Positions 42,242 through 51,539 of a stretch of 64,000 bases of DNA are shown here, one piece after another. Every line of letters begins with the position of its first letter. Position 1 is the stretch's first letter. Source of the DNA: an uncultured Alistipes sp. Its GTDB lineage: Bacteria > Bacteroidota > Bacteroidia > Bacteroidales > Rikenellaceae. The stretch is from positions 151,698 to 215,697 of the forward strand of contig CANQDE010000005.1 in NCBI GenBank assembly GCA_947591475.1, read 5' to 3'. Below the pieces are notes generated by a model. The model worked only from the letters and a program-made list of their open reading frames with translations, was not told where the DNA came from and searched no databases. The position numbers and the translations under genes were made by a program.

Positions 42242-45200
42242 AGGTTATAATCCTCCTTCTCGTTTTTGCACTCTTCCACTTCGGCACGCACGGCCCACTG
42301 CGGATCGGGATCCAACTGCAAGGGTTTGATCTTCTCCTGGATAGCCTGGAAGAAGATGAACAAGGCCGGCACGAGGAACAACAACGCCAACGTACCGATA
42401 ATCATACCGCCGACGACACCCGAACCGAGCGTCGAGTTACCGTTGGCACCCACACCGTGCGCGAAAACCAACGGCAACATACCGAACACCATGGTCAACA
42501 CGGTCATCAGAATAGGACGCAGACGGACTTTGGCGGCAGAAACGGCGGCCTGCGACAGCGACATACCCGCCCGACGACGGTCGCCGGCATATTCGGTCAA
42601 CAGGATGGCCGTCTTGGCCAACAGACCGATCAACATGATGAGACCCGTCTGCAGATAGATGTTGTTCTCCAATCCCATGATTTTGGCGAAGAGGAACGAA
42701 CCCATCAGACCGCACGGAACCGACAGAATGACGGCGAACGGGATGATGAAGCTCTCGTAAAGCGCACTCAAAATCAGATAGATCAACAAGATACAGATAC
42801 CGAAGATGATGGCCGTATTGCTGCCGGTTCGAGCTTCCTCGCGAGTGATGCCGTCGAACTCGTAACCGTAGCCGTGCGGCAGCACTTGGGCGGCCGTTTC
42901 GCGGATCGCCCGAATGGCGTCGCCGCTCGAATATCCGTCGGCAGCCATACCGCTCACGGCGATCGAATTGTACAGGTTGAAGCGGTTCAACACCTCGGAG
43001 CTGTACACCTTCGTCAGCGTAACGAACTGGCTCAACGGAGCCATCTCACCGTTGTTGAGACGCACGTAGGCATTGTTGAGCGATTCGGGATCGAGGCGGT
43101 ATTTCGGATCGGCCTGCATCGTTACATAGTACATCTTCGAGAATCGGTTGATATTCGAAACATACTGGCCGCCGTAGAACCCCGCCAAGGTCGACAGGAT
43201 GGTATTGGGCGACACGCCGGCCCGTTTGGCCTTGGCCGCATCGACGTCGACGACATACTGCGGGAAGTTGATGTTGAAAGTCGAATAGGCCATCGCGATC
43301 TCGGGCCGCTGATTCAGCGCGCCGATGAACTGCAGATAGACGTTGTAGAAATCCTTCAGATCGCCGCCGGCCCGATCCTGCAAGTGCATCGAGAAACCGG
43401 TCGAAGTACCGTAACCCGAAATCATGGGCGGTGCCACGGCGAAAATCTGCGCGTCTTTGATGTCGGCCGTACGTGCGTAAATCTGACCGATCACGGCGTT
43501 CACGGCATCCGCCTTGTCGGGACGGTCTTCCCAGTCCTTCAACTTGATGATGCTCATACCGTACGAAGGGCTTTGACCGCCGGCGATCATGTTGTAACCC
43601 GAAACCTGCATGTAATCGCGGATCTGGGGAATGCTTTCGATACGCGAAGAAATCTCCTCCATCACCTGGTGCGTCGATTCGAGCGACGAACCCGGAGCGG
43701 CCGTTACGTTGACCATGATGGTACCCTGATCCTCATCGGGCACAAGACCGGTTTTCGTGCTGTTCATCAAAACGACGAGCGCGACGAGCGCCAGACCGAG
43801 CGTCGACCACATCAACCAACGACGTTTGATGAAAAGCAGCACGCCGTACTTGTATTTGTTAATCATCGCTTGGAAGATAGCATTGAAAGCCTTGCGGAAA
43901 CGAGCCGCGAAGTTGTCCCGCATCTCGCCGTTTTCATCCAAATAGGGCTTCAGAAGCAATGCGCAAAGCGCCGGCGAAAGGGTCAAGGCGTTCAATGCCG
44001 AAATGCCGACGGCAACGGCCATCGTGATACCGAACTGCGTGTAGAAGATACCCGACGTTCCGCCCATCATGGCCACCGGAATGAACACGGCCATGAAGAC
44101 CAGCGTCGAAGTAACGATCGCCGACGTGATGCCCGACATGGCGTCGATCGTGGCCATGTAGGACGATTTGTAACCGACGTCGAAACGCGCCTGCACCGCC
44201 TCGACGACGATGATGGCATCGTCGACCACCGTACCGATGGCCAACACGAGCGCGAACAGAGTCAACAGATTGATCGAGAATCCGGCCACAGCCAAGAACC
44301 CGAACGTACCCACCAAAGCAACGATGATGGAGACCGTCGGAATCAACGTCGACCGAATATCCTGCAAGAAGACGTAGACCACCAACACGACGAGGAAGAT
44401 GGCCTCGATCAAGGTCTTGATTACCTCCGACATCGAAGCGTAGAGGAAGTCGTTCACGCTGTGCAGATGAGCGATGGCAATGCCTTTGGGCATTTCGGCT
44501 TCGATTTCGGCCAGCAGCGCATCGATGTCCTCGACGACCTGCGTGGCATTCGAACCGGCCGTCTGCATGATCATGGTACTGATACCCGGGTGGCCGTTGG
44601 TGTAACCCTTATAACCGTAGGATTCGCTGCCCAGCTCGATGTCGGCAACATCCTTCAACCGGAGAATTTCGCCGTCGGGCGTCGAACGCAATACGATTTC
44701 GCCGAACTCCTCGGGCGTCATCATACGACCCCGATACTTCATCGTATACTGGAACGCGACGTCGGAATTTTCGCCCAACGTACCGGTCGCCGCCTCGATA
44801 TTTTGCTCGGCCAGCGCGGCGGTAACATCGGAAGGGATCAACTTGTACTGCGCCATCACGTCGGGCTTCAACCACACGCGCATCGAATAGGCGGCGCCGA
44901 GCGTGAAGACCTCGCCGACACCCTGGATACGCTGGATACGGGGCTCGATGTTGATTTGGGCATAGTTCGACAGGAAGGTCTCGTCGTAGGTGTCGTCGGG
45001 ACTGTACAACGCGAAAATCTTCACCATCGAAGGCTGACGCTTCAAGGTCATCACACCGATCTGGTTCACCTCGGACGGAAGCAGACCCGTAGCACGCGAG
45101 ACCTTGTTCTGCACGTTGACGGCCGCCATGTCGGGATCGGTGCCCTGACGGAAATAGATCGAAAGCGTAGCGCTGCCGACCGAAGCGTTGGAAAGGATGT

Positions 45201-45432
45201 AGTCCATGTCCTCCACGCCGTTGATGGCCTCTTCCAACGGCACGACCACCGAGTTCTGGATGGTCTCGGCGCTGGCACCCGGATAGAAGGCGCTCACCAT
45301 GACCGTCGGAGGCGCGATGTCGGGATACTGTTCGATAGGCAATGACGCCAAGCCGATGATACCGGCGATGACGATCAAAATCGAGATGACCGACGCCAAT
45401 ACGGGTCGTTCGATAAAACTTTTGAGTGTCAT
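42238..45432 (-). CDS. RND family multidrug efflux transporter (AcrB/HAE1-like)
   Basis: A 1064-residue inner-membrane pump with 12 membrane helices and two large periplasmic loops. It starts [24 protein letters not shown] and has [33 protein letters not shown]-type porter sequence (here [18 protein letters not shown]), the TM4 proton-relay region [36 protein letters not shown] and, in TM10-12, [14 protein letters not shown]. It exports hydrophobic or amphiphilic compounds using proton influx. It lies between its adaptor (3-bp gap) and the outer-membrane channel (4-bp overlap). Confidence 0.97.
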   Translation of the reverse strand: [1064 protein letters not shown]

Positions 45433-45435
45433 AGA

Positions 45436-46623
45436 TTATTCCTCCTTTTCGGTTTCGGGTTCAGCGGTTGCGGATTCCGGAGCGGCTGCGGGAGCGGCTT
45501 CGACGGAAGCACCGGCAGGCTGCTGTCCCTTGGCGATGACGGGCGTACCCTCGCGCATCAGACCGACACCCTCGACGACGATGACGTCGCCCGGCGTCAA
45601 ACCGCTGCGAACGATATACTCCTTGCCGTCGGAAATTTTCTCCACGTCGATCATCTGCGACGTAGCGATTCCGTCGATCACCTTGTAAACGTAAACTTTG
45701 TCCTGCAACTGGAACGTAGCCAGCTGCGGCACGACGATGCAATCCTTATAAATGGAGGGCAGGATGATGCTGCCCGAACCGCCGCTGTGGAGCAGTCCGC
45801 CCCGATTCTCGAAAGCGGCCCGCAGGGAAACGGTGCCCGTCGACGGATCGATCACGCCGCTGATCGACTCGATGCGGCCCGATTTGTCGTAGATCGAACC
45901 GTCGTTCAGACGCAGCTGCACGTCAGGCATGTTTTTCAACGTATTGTCGATCGAACCGTAGGCGCGGGTCAAACCGAGCAGCTGATTCTCGTTCATCGAA
46001 AAATAGACATACATATCGGAATTGTCCGACACCGTGGTCAACGGCTGCGGAATGGAGGCGCTGACCAGCGCACCGACCCGGTACGGGAGCGTACCGACTA
46101 CGCCGTCGGCCGGAGCCTTCACCACCGTATAGGAGAGGTTGTTGGCAGCATTGACCCGCTGCGCCTCGGCCTGGGCGAGCTGCGCCTTGGCCGTCAGCAG
46201 CTGGTTCTCGGAAGTGGAGAGATCGAACTGCGAAATCACCTGTTTGGCGAAAAGCTCCTTCTTGCTGTCGTAGGTCAGCTGCGCGGTAGCGACACCCGCC
46301 TTGGCGGCGGCGACGTTGGCTTCGGCCGTCTGCAAAGCCGCCTTGTAAGGTACCTGGTCGATGATGAAGAGCGGCTGTCCCTTTGCGACCCGCTGGCCCT
46401 CCGTAACGCAGAGCTGCGAGATGGTGCCGGCCACCTGCGGATAGATGTCGATGTCCTGACGGCCGCGAATCGTAGCCGAATAGTTGCTCGGGACCTCGCG
46501 GTCGGTCGTCGAAACAGTCATCACAGCGTATTCGCCGGGCCCTTGGGCCACCGGAGCCTGTCCGCACGAAACAAGCGTCAACATGCAGACCGCAAGCGAC
46601 GCTTTCACAAAATTTCGTTTCAT
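45436..46623 (-). CDS. RND efflux periplasmic adaptor lipoprotein (membrane fusion protein)
   Basis: A 395-residue adaptor. The lipobox LTLVSC (Cys20) anchors it to the inner membrane. The barrel-sandwich halves are RQDIDIYPQVAGTISQLCVTEGQRVAKGQPLFIID and NLSYTVVKAPADGVVGTLPYRVGALVS, with an alpha-hairpin between them. The C-terminus is Ala/Glu-rich. It joins the RND pump to the outer-membrane channel. First gene of the operon; the promoter candidate TACTTTTG on the minus strand (46669-46676) lies 46 nt upstream of the ATG. Confidence 0.96.
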   Translation of the reverse strand: MKRNFVKASLAVCMLTLVSCGQAPVAQGPGEYAVMTVSTTDREVPSNYSATIRGRQDIDIYPQVAGTISQLCVTEGQRVAKGQPLFIIDQVPYKAALQTAEANVAAAKAGVATAQLTYDSKKELFAKQVISQFDLSTSENQLLTAKAQLAQAEAQRVNAANNLSYTVVKAPADGVVGTLPYRVGALVSASIPQPLTTVSDNSDMYVYFSMNENQLLGLTRAYGSIDNTLKNMPDVQLRLNDGSIYDKSGRIESISGVIDPSTGTVSLRAAFENRGGLLHSGGSGSIILPSIYKDCIVVPQLATFQLQDKVYVYKVIDGIATSQMIDVEKISDGKEYIVRSGLTPGDVIVVEGVGLMREGTPVIAKGQQPAGASVEAAPAAAPESATAEPETEKEE

Positions 46624-46668
46624 AATACCTAACTTTCTTACTTTTACTTAAAAAAACTTTTTCAACTG

Positions 46669-46676
46669 CAAAAGTA
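46669..46676 (-). promoter_or_regulatory. Promoter -7 element of the RND efflux operon
   Basis: The minus strand reads TACTTTTG. It lies 35 bp from the nearer arm of an inverted repeat (46711-46745), which would be in an activator position. Confidence 0.5.
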
Positions 46677-46710
46677 TTCTATAAAGTAATTTTAAATTTT
46701 TTAATTTGCG

Positions 46711-46745
46711 CACACTATTGGTACTTTACGGAACAAAATAGTGTG
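46711..46745. promoter_or_regulatory. Inverted-repeat operator candidate between the efflux operon and the AraC gene
   Basis: CACACTATT (46711-46719) and AATAGTGTG (46737-46745) are perfect 9-bp inverted arms with a 17-bp spacer. The site is upstream of the efflux -7 element and overlaps the expected -33 region of the AraC gene (-7 TATTTTTG at 46764-46771). This suits activation of the pump and autorepression by the AraC protein (inference). Confidence 0.55.
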
Positions 46746-46763
46746 ATTTCTTGAAAAAATCGC

Positions 46764-46771
46764 TATTTTTG
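46764..46771 (+). promoter_or_regulatory. Promoter -7 element of the AraC family regulator gene
   Basis: TATTTTTG, about 85 nt before the ATG at 46856. Confidence 0.5.
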
Positions 46772-46855
46772 TTCGAAAAAAGAAATAGCCGAAAACGAAA
46801 CAGATCCATCGAACAACGGTTCGGCTCCGTTCGGCTGCCCATACGATCGACCGCC

Positions 46856-47704
46856 ATGGAAAATCCGCTCATACCCCCTCTCGAAGAGCCGTTCGCCGTA
46901 GGAACCTCCGATTTCGCCCTTTTCGGCACCCGTACCGTACATTGCGACGACGGAGCCATCCTCTTCTGTCTCGCAGGATCGGCCGAAGCGACCGTCGACC
47001 AATACAACGGAACGATCCGGCGCAATACGATCGTCCTCCTGCTGCCCGACACGCTGATGAAACTCGATCGCCGCACGGACGACTTTCGCATGGTCTACTG
47101 CCGGTTCACGAAAGAACTGTTTCTGGAAATCGCCGGACGTTTCGACCCCGCCTTTTTCTGTATTCTGAAAGAGCGGCCCATGTCCGACCTGCCCGAATCG
47201 ATCGTCGAGGGAATGGAATACTGGTTCCAGCTCGTGGAATATACCTATCACGATCGCGAGAATCTGTTCCGCGACATCATCATACGCAACCGGTTGCAGA
47301 ATCTGTTTCTGGAATCCTACGACAAGGTACAACGCTTCTCGGCCCGATACCAGGAACACCGGGAGGCCGAACTTTCGACCCGTCAGAGCGAACTGTTCCG
47401 ACGCTTCATCGCACTCGTCAAGGAGTATTCTTTCCGCGAACGCGGCGTACCGTTCTATGCCGACAAACTGTGCATTTCGACCCGCTATCTTGCGGCCGTC
47501 GTACGCAACACGACGCACGAACCGGTCAAAGCGCACATCGACCGGGCGGTCGTGTTCGAAATAAAAAGTCTGCTCCAGTCGACCGATCTTTCGGTGCAGG
47601 AAATCGCCTACCGGCTCCATTTTCCGGATCAATCCTACTTGGGGCGGTATTTCAAGAAGCACACGGGGCAATCGCCGTCGGCCTTCCGCAAGACGCTGAA
47701 ATAG
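46856..47704 (+). CDS. AraC family transcriptional regulator
   Basis: A 282-residue regulator with an N-terminal cupin-like sensing region (SAEATVDQYNGTIRRNTIVLLLPDTLMKL) and a C-terminal AraC/XylS domain of two helix-turn-helix units: VPFYADKLCISTRYLAAVVRNTTHEPVKAHIDRAVVFEIKSLLQSTDLSVQEIAYRLHFPDQSYLGRYFKKHTGQSPSAFRKTL. The ATG at 46856 is chosen because the upstream in-frame part overlaps the promoter. It is divergent from the RND efflux operon, and an inverted repeat lies between them, so it probably controls the pump. It ends 11 bp from the convergent GH43-like gene. Confidence 0.92.
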   Translation: MENPLIPPLEEPFAVGTSDFALFGTRTVHCDDGAILFCLAGSAEATVDQYNGTIRRNTIVLLLPDTLMKLDRRTDDFRMVYCRFTKELFLEIAGRFDPAFFCILKERPMSDLPESIVEGMEYWFQLVEYTYHDRENLFRDIIIRNRLQNLFLESYDKVQRFSARYQEHREAELSTRQSELFRRFIALVKEYSFRERGVPFYADKLCISTRYLAAVVRNTTHEPVKAHIDRAVVFEIKSLLQSTDLSVQEIAYRLHFPDQSYLGRYFKKHTGQSPSAFRKTLK

Positions 47705-47715
47705 CGGACGCCATC

Positions 47716-49311
47716 CTATTTCCGGACGAACCGCACGTCGTCGACTAAACAGCAGGCTCCGCCGTCGCCGTCGGCAAGGAATCCGACCTCGGCCGTTCCA
47801 CCTGCAACGGCAATATCATCTATCACGACCTCCGTCCAAGCATCGGGCAGCGCCGTCAAATCCGACGCCCGGCGACGGCCGTCGCTCACGGCATACATCT
47901 CCAACGCATCGAATCGGCCGTCCACCTTGACCATCGCCCGCAACGTATAACGCCCATCGGGCAAAGCGACGGAATTCGCCGAACCGATCTGCTGGGATAC
48001 CTTGCGTCGGAACGGCACGGCATCCTGCATCCGCAGGCTCTTTTCGCCGATGACCTGCCGACGGTCTTCGCGCGTATTCAGGTAGTTGAGCTGCGGCGAG
48101 AGCGAATCGCCCACCGCGATGCAACGCCCCCGCTCGACTTCTGTCCGCCAACCAGTCAGATAGTCCTGCACGGGCTTGACCGGATTGGGAACGGGTCGGC
48201 GATCGGCTTCGAACGAACCGTTCAACACATAATTGTTTTCGGCATCGACCCGCCAACGCCCCGTCCGGACATCCAGCGACCATGCGCTGAGCGAATGGAA
48301 GCGCGGTTCGCCCTCCTCGACCGAAACCGGACACCACTGGTTGTAACCCAATCCGTTACCGGCGAACTCAGCCCAACGGTCGCCGCAAAAGAGGACCGTC
48401 TCCTGTTCCGAACCGCGCACCGTATAGAAAAATCCGGTCTGGCTGACATGCGCATAATCCGATTCGCAACCGGCCATGACCTGCATGTCGTTCGTCGGGA
48501 CGTAGGGCCCCCGAATGTCATCGGAGACCAGATAATAGGCATACGAGCTGTCCCAGCCGTAGATATTCGAAGCGCACATGAAGAAGCGGCCCTTGTACTT
48601 GAAAAGGCAGTTTCCCTCGCGGCTCGCGCCGTGGAAGACCTCCGTGCAATCCAACAAATCGACCACGCCGTCGCGCACGCCGATTTCCGAAACATAGATC
48701 CGGTTCCGGCCCCTTCCGTAAGAATAGATCAGATACGAACGGCCCGTATCTTCGTCCGTAAAGACCGTCTGGTCGCCCGTATTCGAGGTACCGATCCGCG
48801 AAGTCATGTCGATTTCGTGATTCCACCGGAACGGGCCCAGCGGATTGTCGGCCAAAGCGATCAACACGCGGACACCGTGCTGGATGAGCAGGGCGTAACG
48901 TCCGATTTCGGGCAGATAGGCCACGCCCATGCGCCCCACCCAAGTCGGTGCAGCGTGGCTCTCGACCTCATCGCGCGTCAGAACGTCGGTTTCGTACTTC
49001 CAATGCGAAAGGTCGTCCGACGAATAGCAGGCAACTCCCTCGAAATGATTCGCTTCCAACGTTACCGACGGGTCGCGCCGATAGGCATCTGCTTCGGCGT
49101 AACGCACCCCGTACCAAAAATAGCGCATCGCACCGGTACGCGGATCGGCGAACCGGAAAATGCCGCCACCCTGACTGTACAGCGGTTCCCCGTCGACCGT
49201 CTGCCAGAAACAGTCGTTGCGAATCGGTGCATACGCATCGGAGCACCGCACGAACGACACGACGACCGTCGCCGCACACAGGACAAGTAACGCTGATTTA
49301 CTCATTTTCAT
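47716..49311 (-). CDS. Secreted GH43-like glycoside hydrolase with C-terminal carbohydrate-binding-like domain
   Basis: A 531-residue exported protein. A signal peptide (SALLVLCAATVVVSF) is followed by a five-bladed propeller-type sequence seen in family 43-like enzymes: SQGGGIFRFADPRTGAMRYFWYGVRYAEA, VACYSSDDLSHWKYE, GDQTVFTDEDTGRSYLIYSY, EGNCLFKYKGRFFMCAS and YNQWCPVSVEE. The C-terminal ~150 residues (NNYVLNGSFEADRRPVPNPVKP..., ending GGACCLVDDVRFVRK) form a jelly-roll-like module. Likely substrates are plant or host glycans, unspecified. The Cys in FVRCS does not fit a lipobox. There are no SusC/SusD genes beside it. Family number is inferred from pattern only. Confidence 0.72.
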   Translation of the reverse strand: MKMSKSALLVLCAATVVVSFVRCSDAYAPIRNDCFWQTVDGEPLYSQGGGIFRFADPRTGAMRYFWYGVRYAEADAYRRDPSVTLEANHFEGVACYSSDDLSHWKYETDVLTRDEVESHAAPTWVGRMGVAYLPEIGRYALLIQHGVRVLIALADNPLGPFRWNHEIDMTSRIGTSNTGDQTVFTDEDTGRSYLIYSYGRGRNRIYVSEIGVRDGVVDLLDCTEVFHGASREGNCLFKYKGRFFMCASNIYGWDSSYAYYLVSDDIRGPYVPTNDMQVMAGCESDYAHVSQTGFFYTVRGSEQETVLFCGDRWAEFAGNGLGYNQWCPVSVEEGEPRFHSLSAWSLDVRTGRWRVDAENNYVLNGSFEADRRPVPNPVKPVQDYLTGWRTEVERGRCIAVGDSLSPQLNYLNTREDRRQVIGEKSLRMQDAVPFRRKVSQQIGSANSVALPDGRYTLRAMVKVDGRFDALEMYAVSDGRRRASDLTALPDAWTEVVIDDIAVAGGTAEVGFLADGDGGACCLVDDVRFVRK

Positions 49312-49420
49312 AATTGATCTTTTATTAGCGCGGTAGACTGTTTTACAGCTCGGAGCTTTGTCTGCGCTTTCGAATCACTTAATTTGCTGTTTTGCCGCAA
49401 CGCTGTCTTTTCGATGCAAC

Positions 49421-49452
49421 CAAAGATACGAAAATTCGTCGTCCGATGCAAA
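49421..49452 (-). promoter_or_regulatory. Consensus promoter of the GH43-like gene
   Basis: On the minus strand TTTG (49449-49452), a 20-nt spacer and TATCTTTG (49421-49428), about 110 nt before the ATG at 49311. Confidence 0.75.
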
Positions 49453-49518
49453 TATCCGTCGCCGGAGTATCGTTTTGGAACCCGAATTGCAGCGATTCGG
49501 ACAAAAACGCCGTCGATT

Positions 49519-50538
49519 ATGAAAGTCATATTATTCGGTACGCAGCCTTACGACCAACAGTCGTTCGAACGCATCCGGAAATCCTACGGATTCGAAATCC
49601 TCTATCACCGCAGCCATCTGAACGCCAAAAACGCCCTCTTAGCCAAAGGCGCCGATGCCGTATGCGTTTTCGTCAACGACACGGTGGATGCCGAGACCGT
49701 ACGGCAACTGGCCGAACTCGGCGTGCAGTTGATCGCCCTGCGCTGCGCGGGATTCAACAACGTCGATCTGCACGCGGCCGCCCGCTACGGCATTCCGGTC
49801 GTACGGGTTCCGGCCTACTCGCCGCACGCGGTGGCCGAATACGCCGTAGCGCTCATTCTCTCCCTCAACCGCAAAATCCACCGAGCCTACTGGCGCACCC
49901 GCGACGGCAATTTTTCGCTGCACGGGCTGCTGGGATTCGACCTTTACGGCAAAACGGCCGGCATCATCGGCACGGGCAAAATCGCCCGCCCGCTGATCCA
50001 CATTCTGAAAGGATTCGGCATGGAGGTGCTGGCCTACGACATCTATCCCGACGAACGGTATGCCCTTGCGGAAGGAATCGAATACGCTGCGTTGGAGGAA
50101 CTTTACCGGCGGGCGGACATCCTTTCGTTGCACTGCCCGCTGACCGACCGAACCCGCCACATGATCGACGGCACGGCCATCGCGAGCATGAAGCCGGGCG
50201 TGATGATTATCAATACCGGTCGCGGGCAACTGATCGACACCGGCGCCCTAATCGAAGGATTGAAGGAGAAACGGATCGGTGCGGCCGGTCTGGACGTCTA
50301 CGAGGAGGAGGCCGCCTATTTCTACGAGGACACGTCCGACCGCATCATGGACGACGACGTGCTGGCACGTCTGCTCTCGTTCAACAACGTGATTCTAACC
50401 TCGCATCAAGCCTTCTTCACGCGCGAAGCGATCGACAACATCGCACAAGTAACCATGCAGAATCTCAGCGACTTCTTCGAGCAACGGAAGCTGCCGAACC
50501 AAGTCTGCGTCGAAACCGAAAAACAAACATTTGCTTGA
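49519..50538 (+). CDS. D-lactate dehydrogenase (fermentative LdhA type)
   Basis: A 339-residue NAD-dependent 2-hydroxyacid dehydrogenase of the D-lactate type. The N-terminus MKVILFGTQPYDQQSFE and LIALRCAGFNNVDL fit LdhA. The NAD motif is GTGKIA (151-156). The catalytic residues are Arg235 (INTGRGQLID), Glu264 (in YEEE) and His296 (TSHQAFF). The VYEEEAAYFYEDTSDRIMDDDVLARLLSFNNVILTSHQAF segment is close to E. coli LdhA. It should reduce pyruvate to D-lactate and regenerate NAD+. The ATG at 49519 is chosen; the upstream frame overlaps the divergent GH43 promoter. Confidence 0.92.
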   Translation: MKVILFGTQPYDQQSFERIRKSYGFEILYHRSHLNAKNALLAKGADAVCVFVNDTVDAETVRQLAELGVQLIALRCAGFNNVDLHAAARYGIPVVRVPAYSPHAVAEYAVALILSLNRKIHRAYWRTRDGNFSLHGLLGFDLYGKTAGIIGTGKIARPLIHILKGFGMEVLAYDIYPDERYALAEGIEYAALEELYRRADILSLHCPLTDRTRHMIDGTAIASMKPGVMIINTGRGQLIDTGALIEGLKEKRIGAAGLDVYEEEAAYFYEDTSDRIMDDDVLARLLSFNNVILTSHQAFFTREAIDNIAQVTMQNLSDFFEQRKLPNQVCVETEKQTFA

Positions 50539-50566
50539 ATGTATCAACTTTTTACCCTAATGCTTC

Positions 50567-50663
50567 CATCCGCTCCGGGTGCTCGCCGCCACAGGCGGCG
50601 CGTGCAGATTTGACCCACCCCCAAACCCCGCCTTGGCGGGGGCTTCGGTCGGGATGCCGAAAC
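50567..50663. repeat. 97-bp direct repeat (family C), copy upstream of gpmA
   Basis: Nearly identical to 51540-51638 in the same orientation. Shared features are GGTGCTCGCCGCC, ACA, GGCGGCG (a hairpin), ATTTGACCCACCCCCAAAC, a second hairpin CCCGCCTTGGCGGG, then GGCTTCGGTCGG and ATGCCGAAAC. No coding potential is supported. Confidence 0.85.
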
Positions 50664-50724
50664 AAAGAACGTCTTACGACTGTCAATACATATAGGTAAC
50701 TGATTGCCAACTGAAAACCATCGT

Positions 50725-51474
50725 ATGAAACGAATCGTTCTGCTCCGCCACGGCGAGAGCGTATGGAATCGGGAAAACCGGTTCACAGGCTGGACGGATG
50801 TCGATCTGAGCGAACAAGGCGAGATCGAAGCCGCCCATGCGGGCGAATTGCTGCGTCGCGAAGGATTCCGCTTCGGGCACGCCTACACCTCCTATCTGAA
50901 GCGGGCCATCCGGACGCTCGACATCGTATTGCGCCAATTGGATGCGCAATGGATTCCGGTGTCGAAGAGCTGGCGGCTCAACGAAAAGCATTACGGCAGC
51001 CTGCAAGGGCTGAACAAGGCGGAAACCGCCGCGAAATACGGCGACGAACAAGTCCGCATCTGGCGCCGCAGCTACGACGTGCCACCCGAACCGCTGGCAG
51101 CGAACGATCCGCGAAATCCCCGTTTCGACCTCCGTTATCGGGGCATTCCGACCGCCGAACTGCCGCTCACCGAAGCGTTGTGCGACACGGTGGCCCGGGC
51201 CCTGCCCTACTGGCAATGCGAGATTCTGCCCGCGCTGGAGCACCACGATGAACTGTTGGTCGTTGCGCACGGGAACAGTCTGCGGGGCATCATCAAACAC
51301 CTGAAAGGGCTGTCGGACGAAGAGATCGTATCGCTCAACCTGCCGACAGCCGCGCCCTATGTATTCGAATTCGACGACGGACTGAACCGCACGGGCGATT
51401 ACTTTCTCGGCGACCCCGACGAAATCGCCGCCCGTATGGAAGCCGTAGCCCGACAAGGCGATGCCAAACGATAG
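50725..51474 (+). CDS. gpmA: 2,3-bisphosphoglycerate-dependent phosphoglycerate mutase
   Basis: A 249-residue histidine-phosphatase-family mutase. It starts [32 protein letters not shown] with the phospho-accepting His10 (numbering from this ATG) in RHGES. It has [25 protein letters not shown] and the second catalytic His in [15 protein letters not shown]. It interconverts 3- and 2-phosphoglycerate with 2,3-bisphosphoglycerate as phosphate donor. The genome therefore has two unrelated mutases (see gpmI at 6478). Nearly identical 97-99 bp repeats flank it on both sides. Confidence 0.96.
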   Translation: MKRIVLLRHGESVWNRENRFTGWTDVDLSEQGEIEAAHAGELLRREGFRFGHAYTSYLKRAIRTLDIVLRQLDAQWIPVSKSWRLNEKHYGSLQGLNKAETAAKYGDEQVRIWRRSYDVPPEPLAANDPRNPRFDLRYRGIPTAELPLTEALCDTVARALPYWQCEILPALEHHDELLVVAHGNSLRGIIKHLKGLSDEEIVSLNLPTAAPYVFEFDDGLNRTGDYFLGDPDEIAARMEAVARQGDAKR

Positions 51475-51475
51475 G

Positions 51476-51498
51476 CGGGCCGAAACGGGCCCGTTTTT
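51476..51498 (+). terminator. Terminator of gpmA
   Basis: CGGGCC (51476-51481), loop GAAACG, GGCCCG (51488-51493), then TTTTT, directly after the gpmA stop. Confidence 0.8.
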
Positions 51499-51539
51499 GC
51501 CACGATTATTTACTTGCCGATTTTTTACCCGAAATCTCG

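Noticed and set aside
49468..49477. TATCGTTTTG as a promoter for the D-lactate dehydrogenase gene
   Set aside because: The spacing inside the element is two bases too long for TAnnTTTG and no -33 element fits.
50544..50786. Open frames across the family C repeats (also 51506-51703)
   Set aside because: Both repeats give a similar peptide (GGLGVGQI.. RRLWRRAP), but this follows from the DNA repeat; there is no start signal, and the frame runs into gpmA or out of the repeat.
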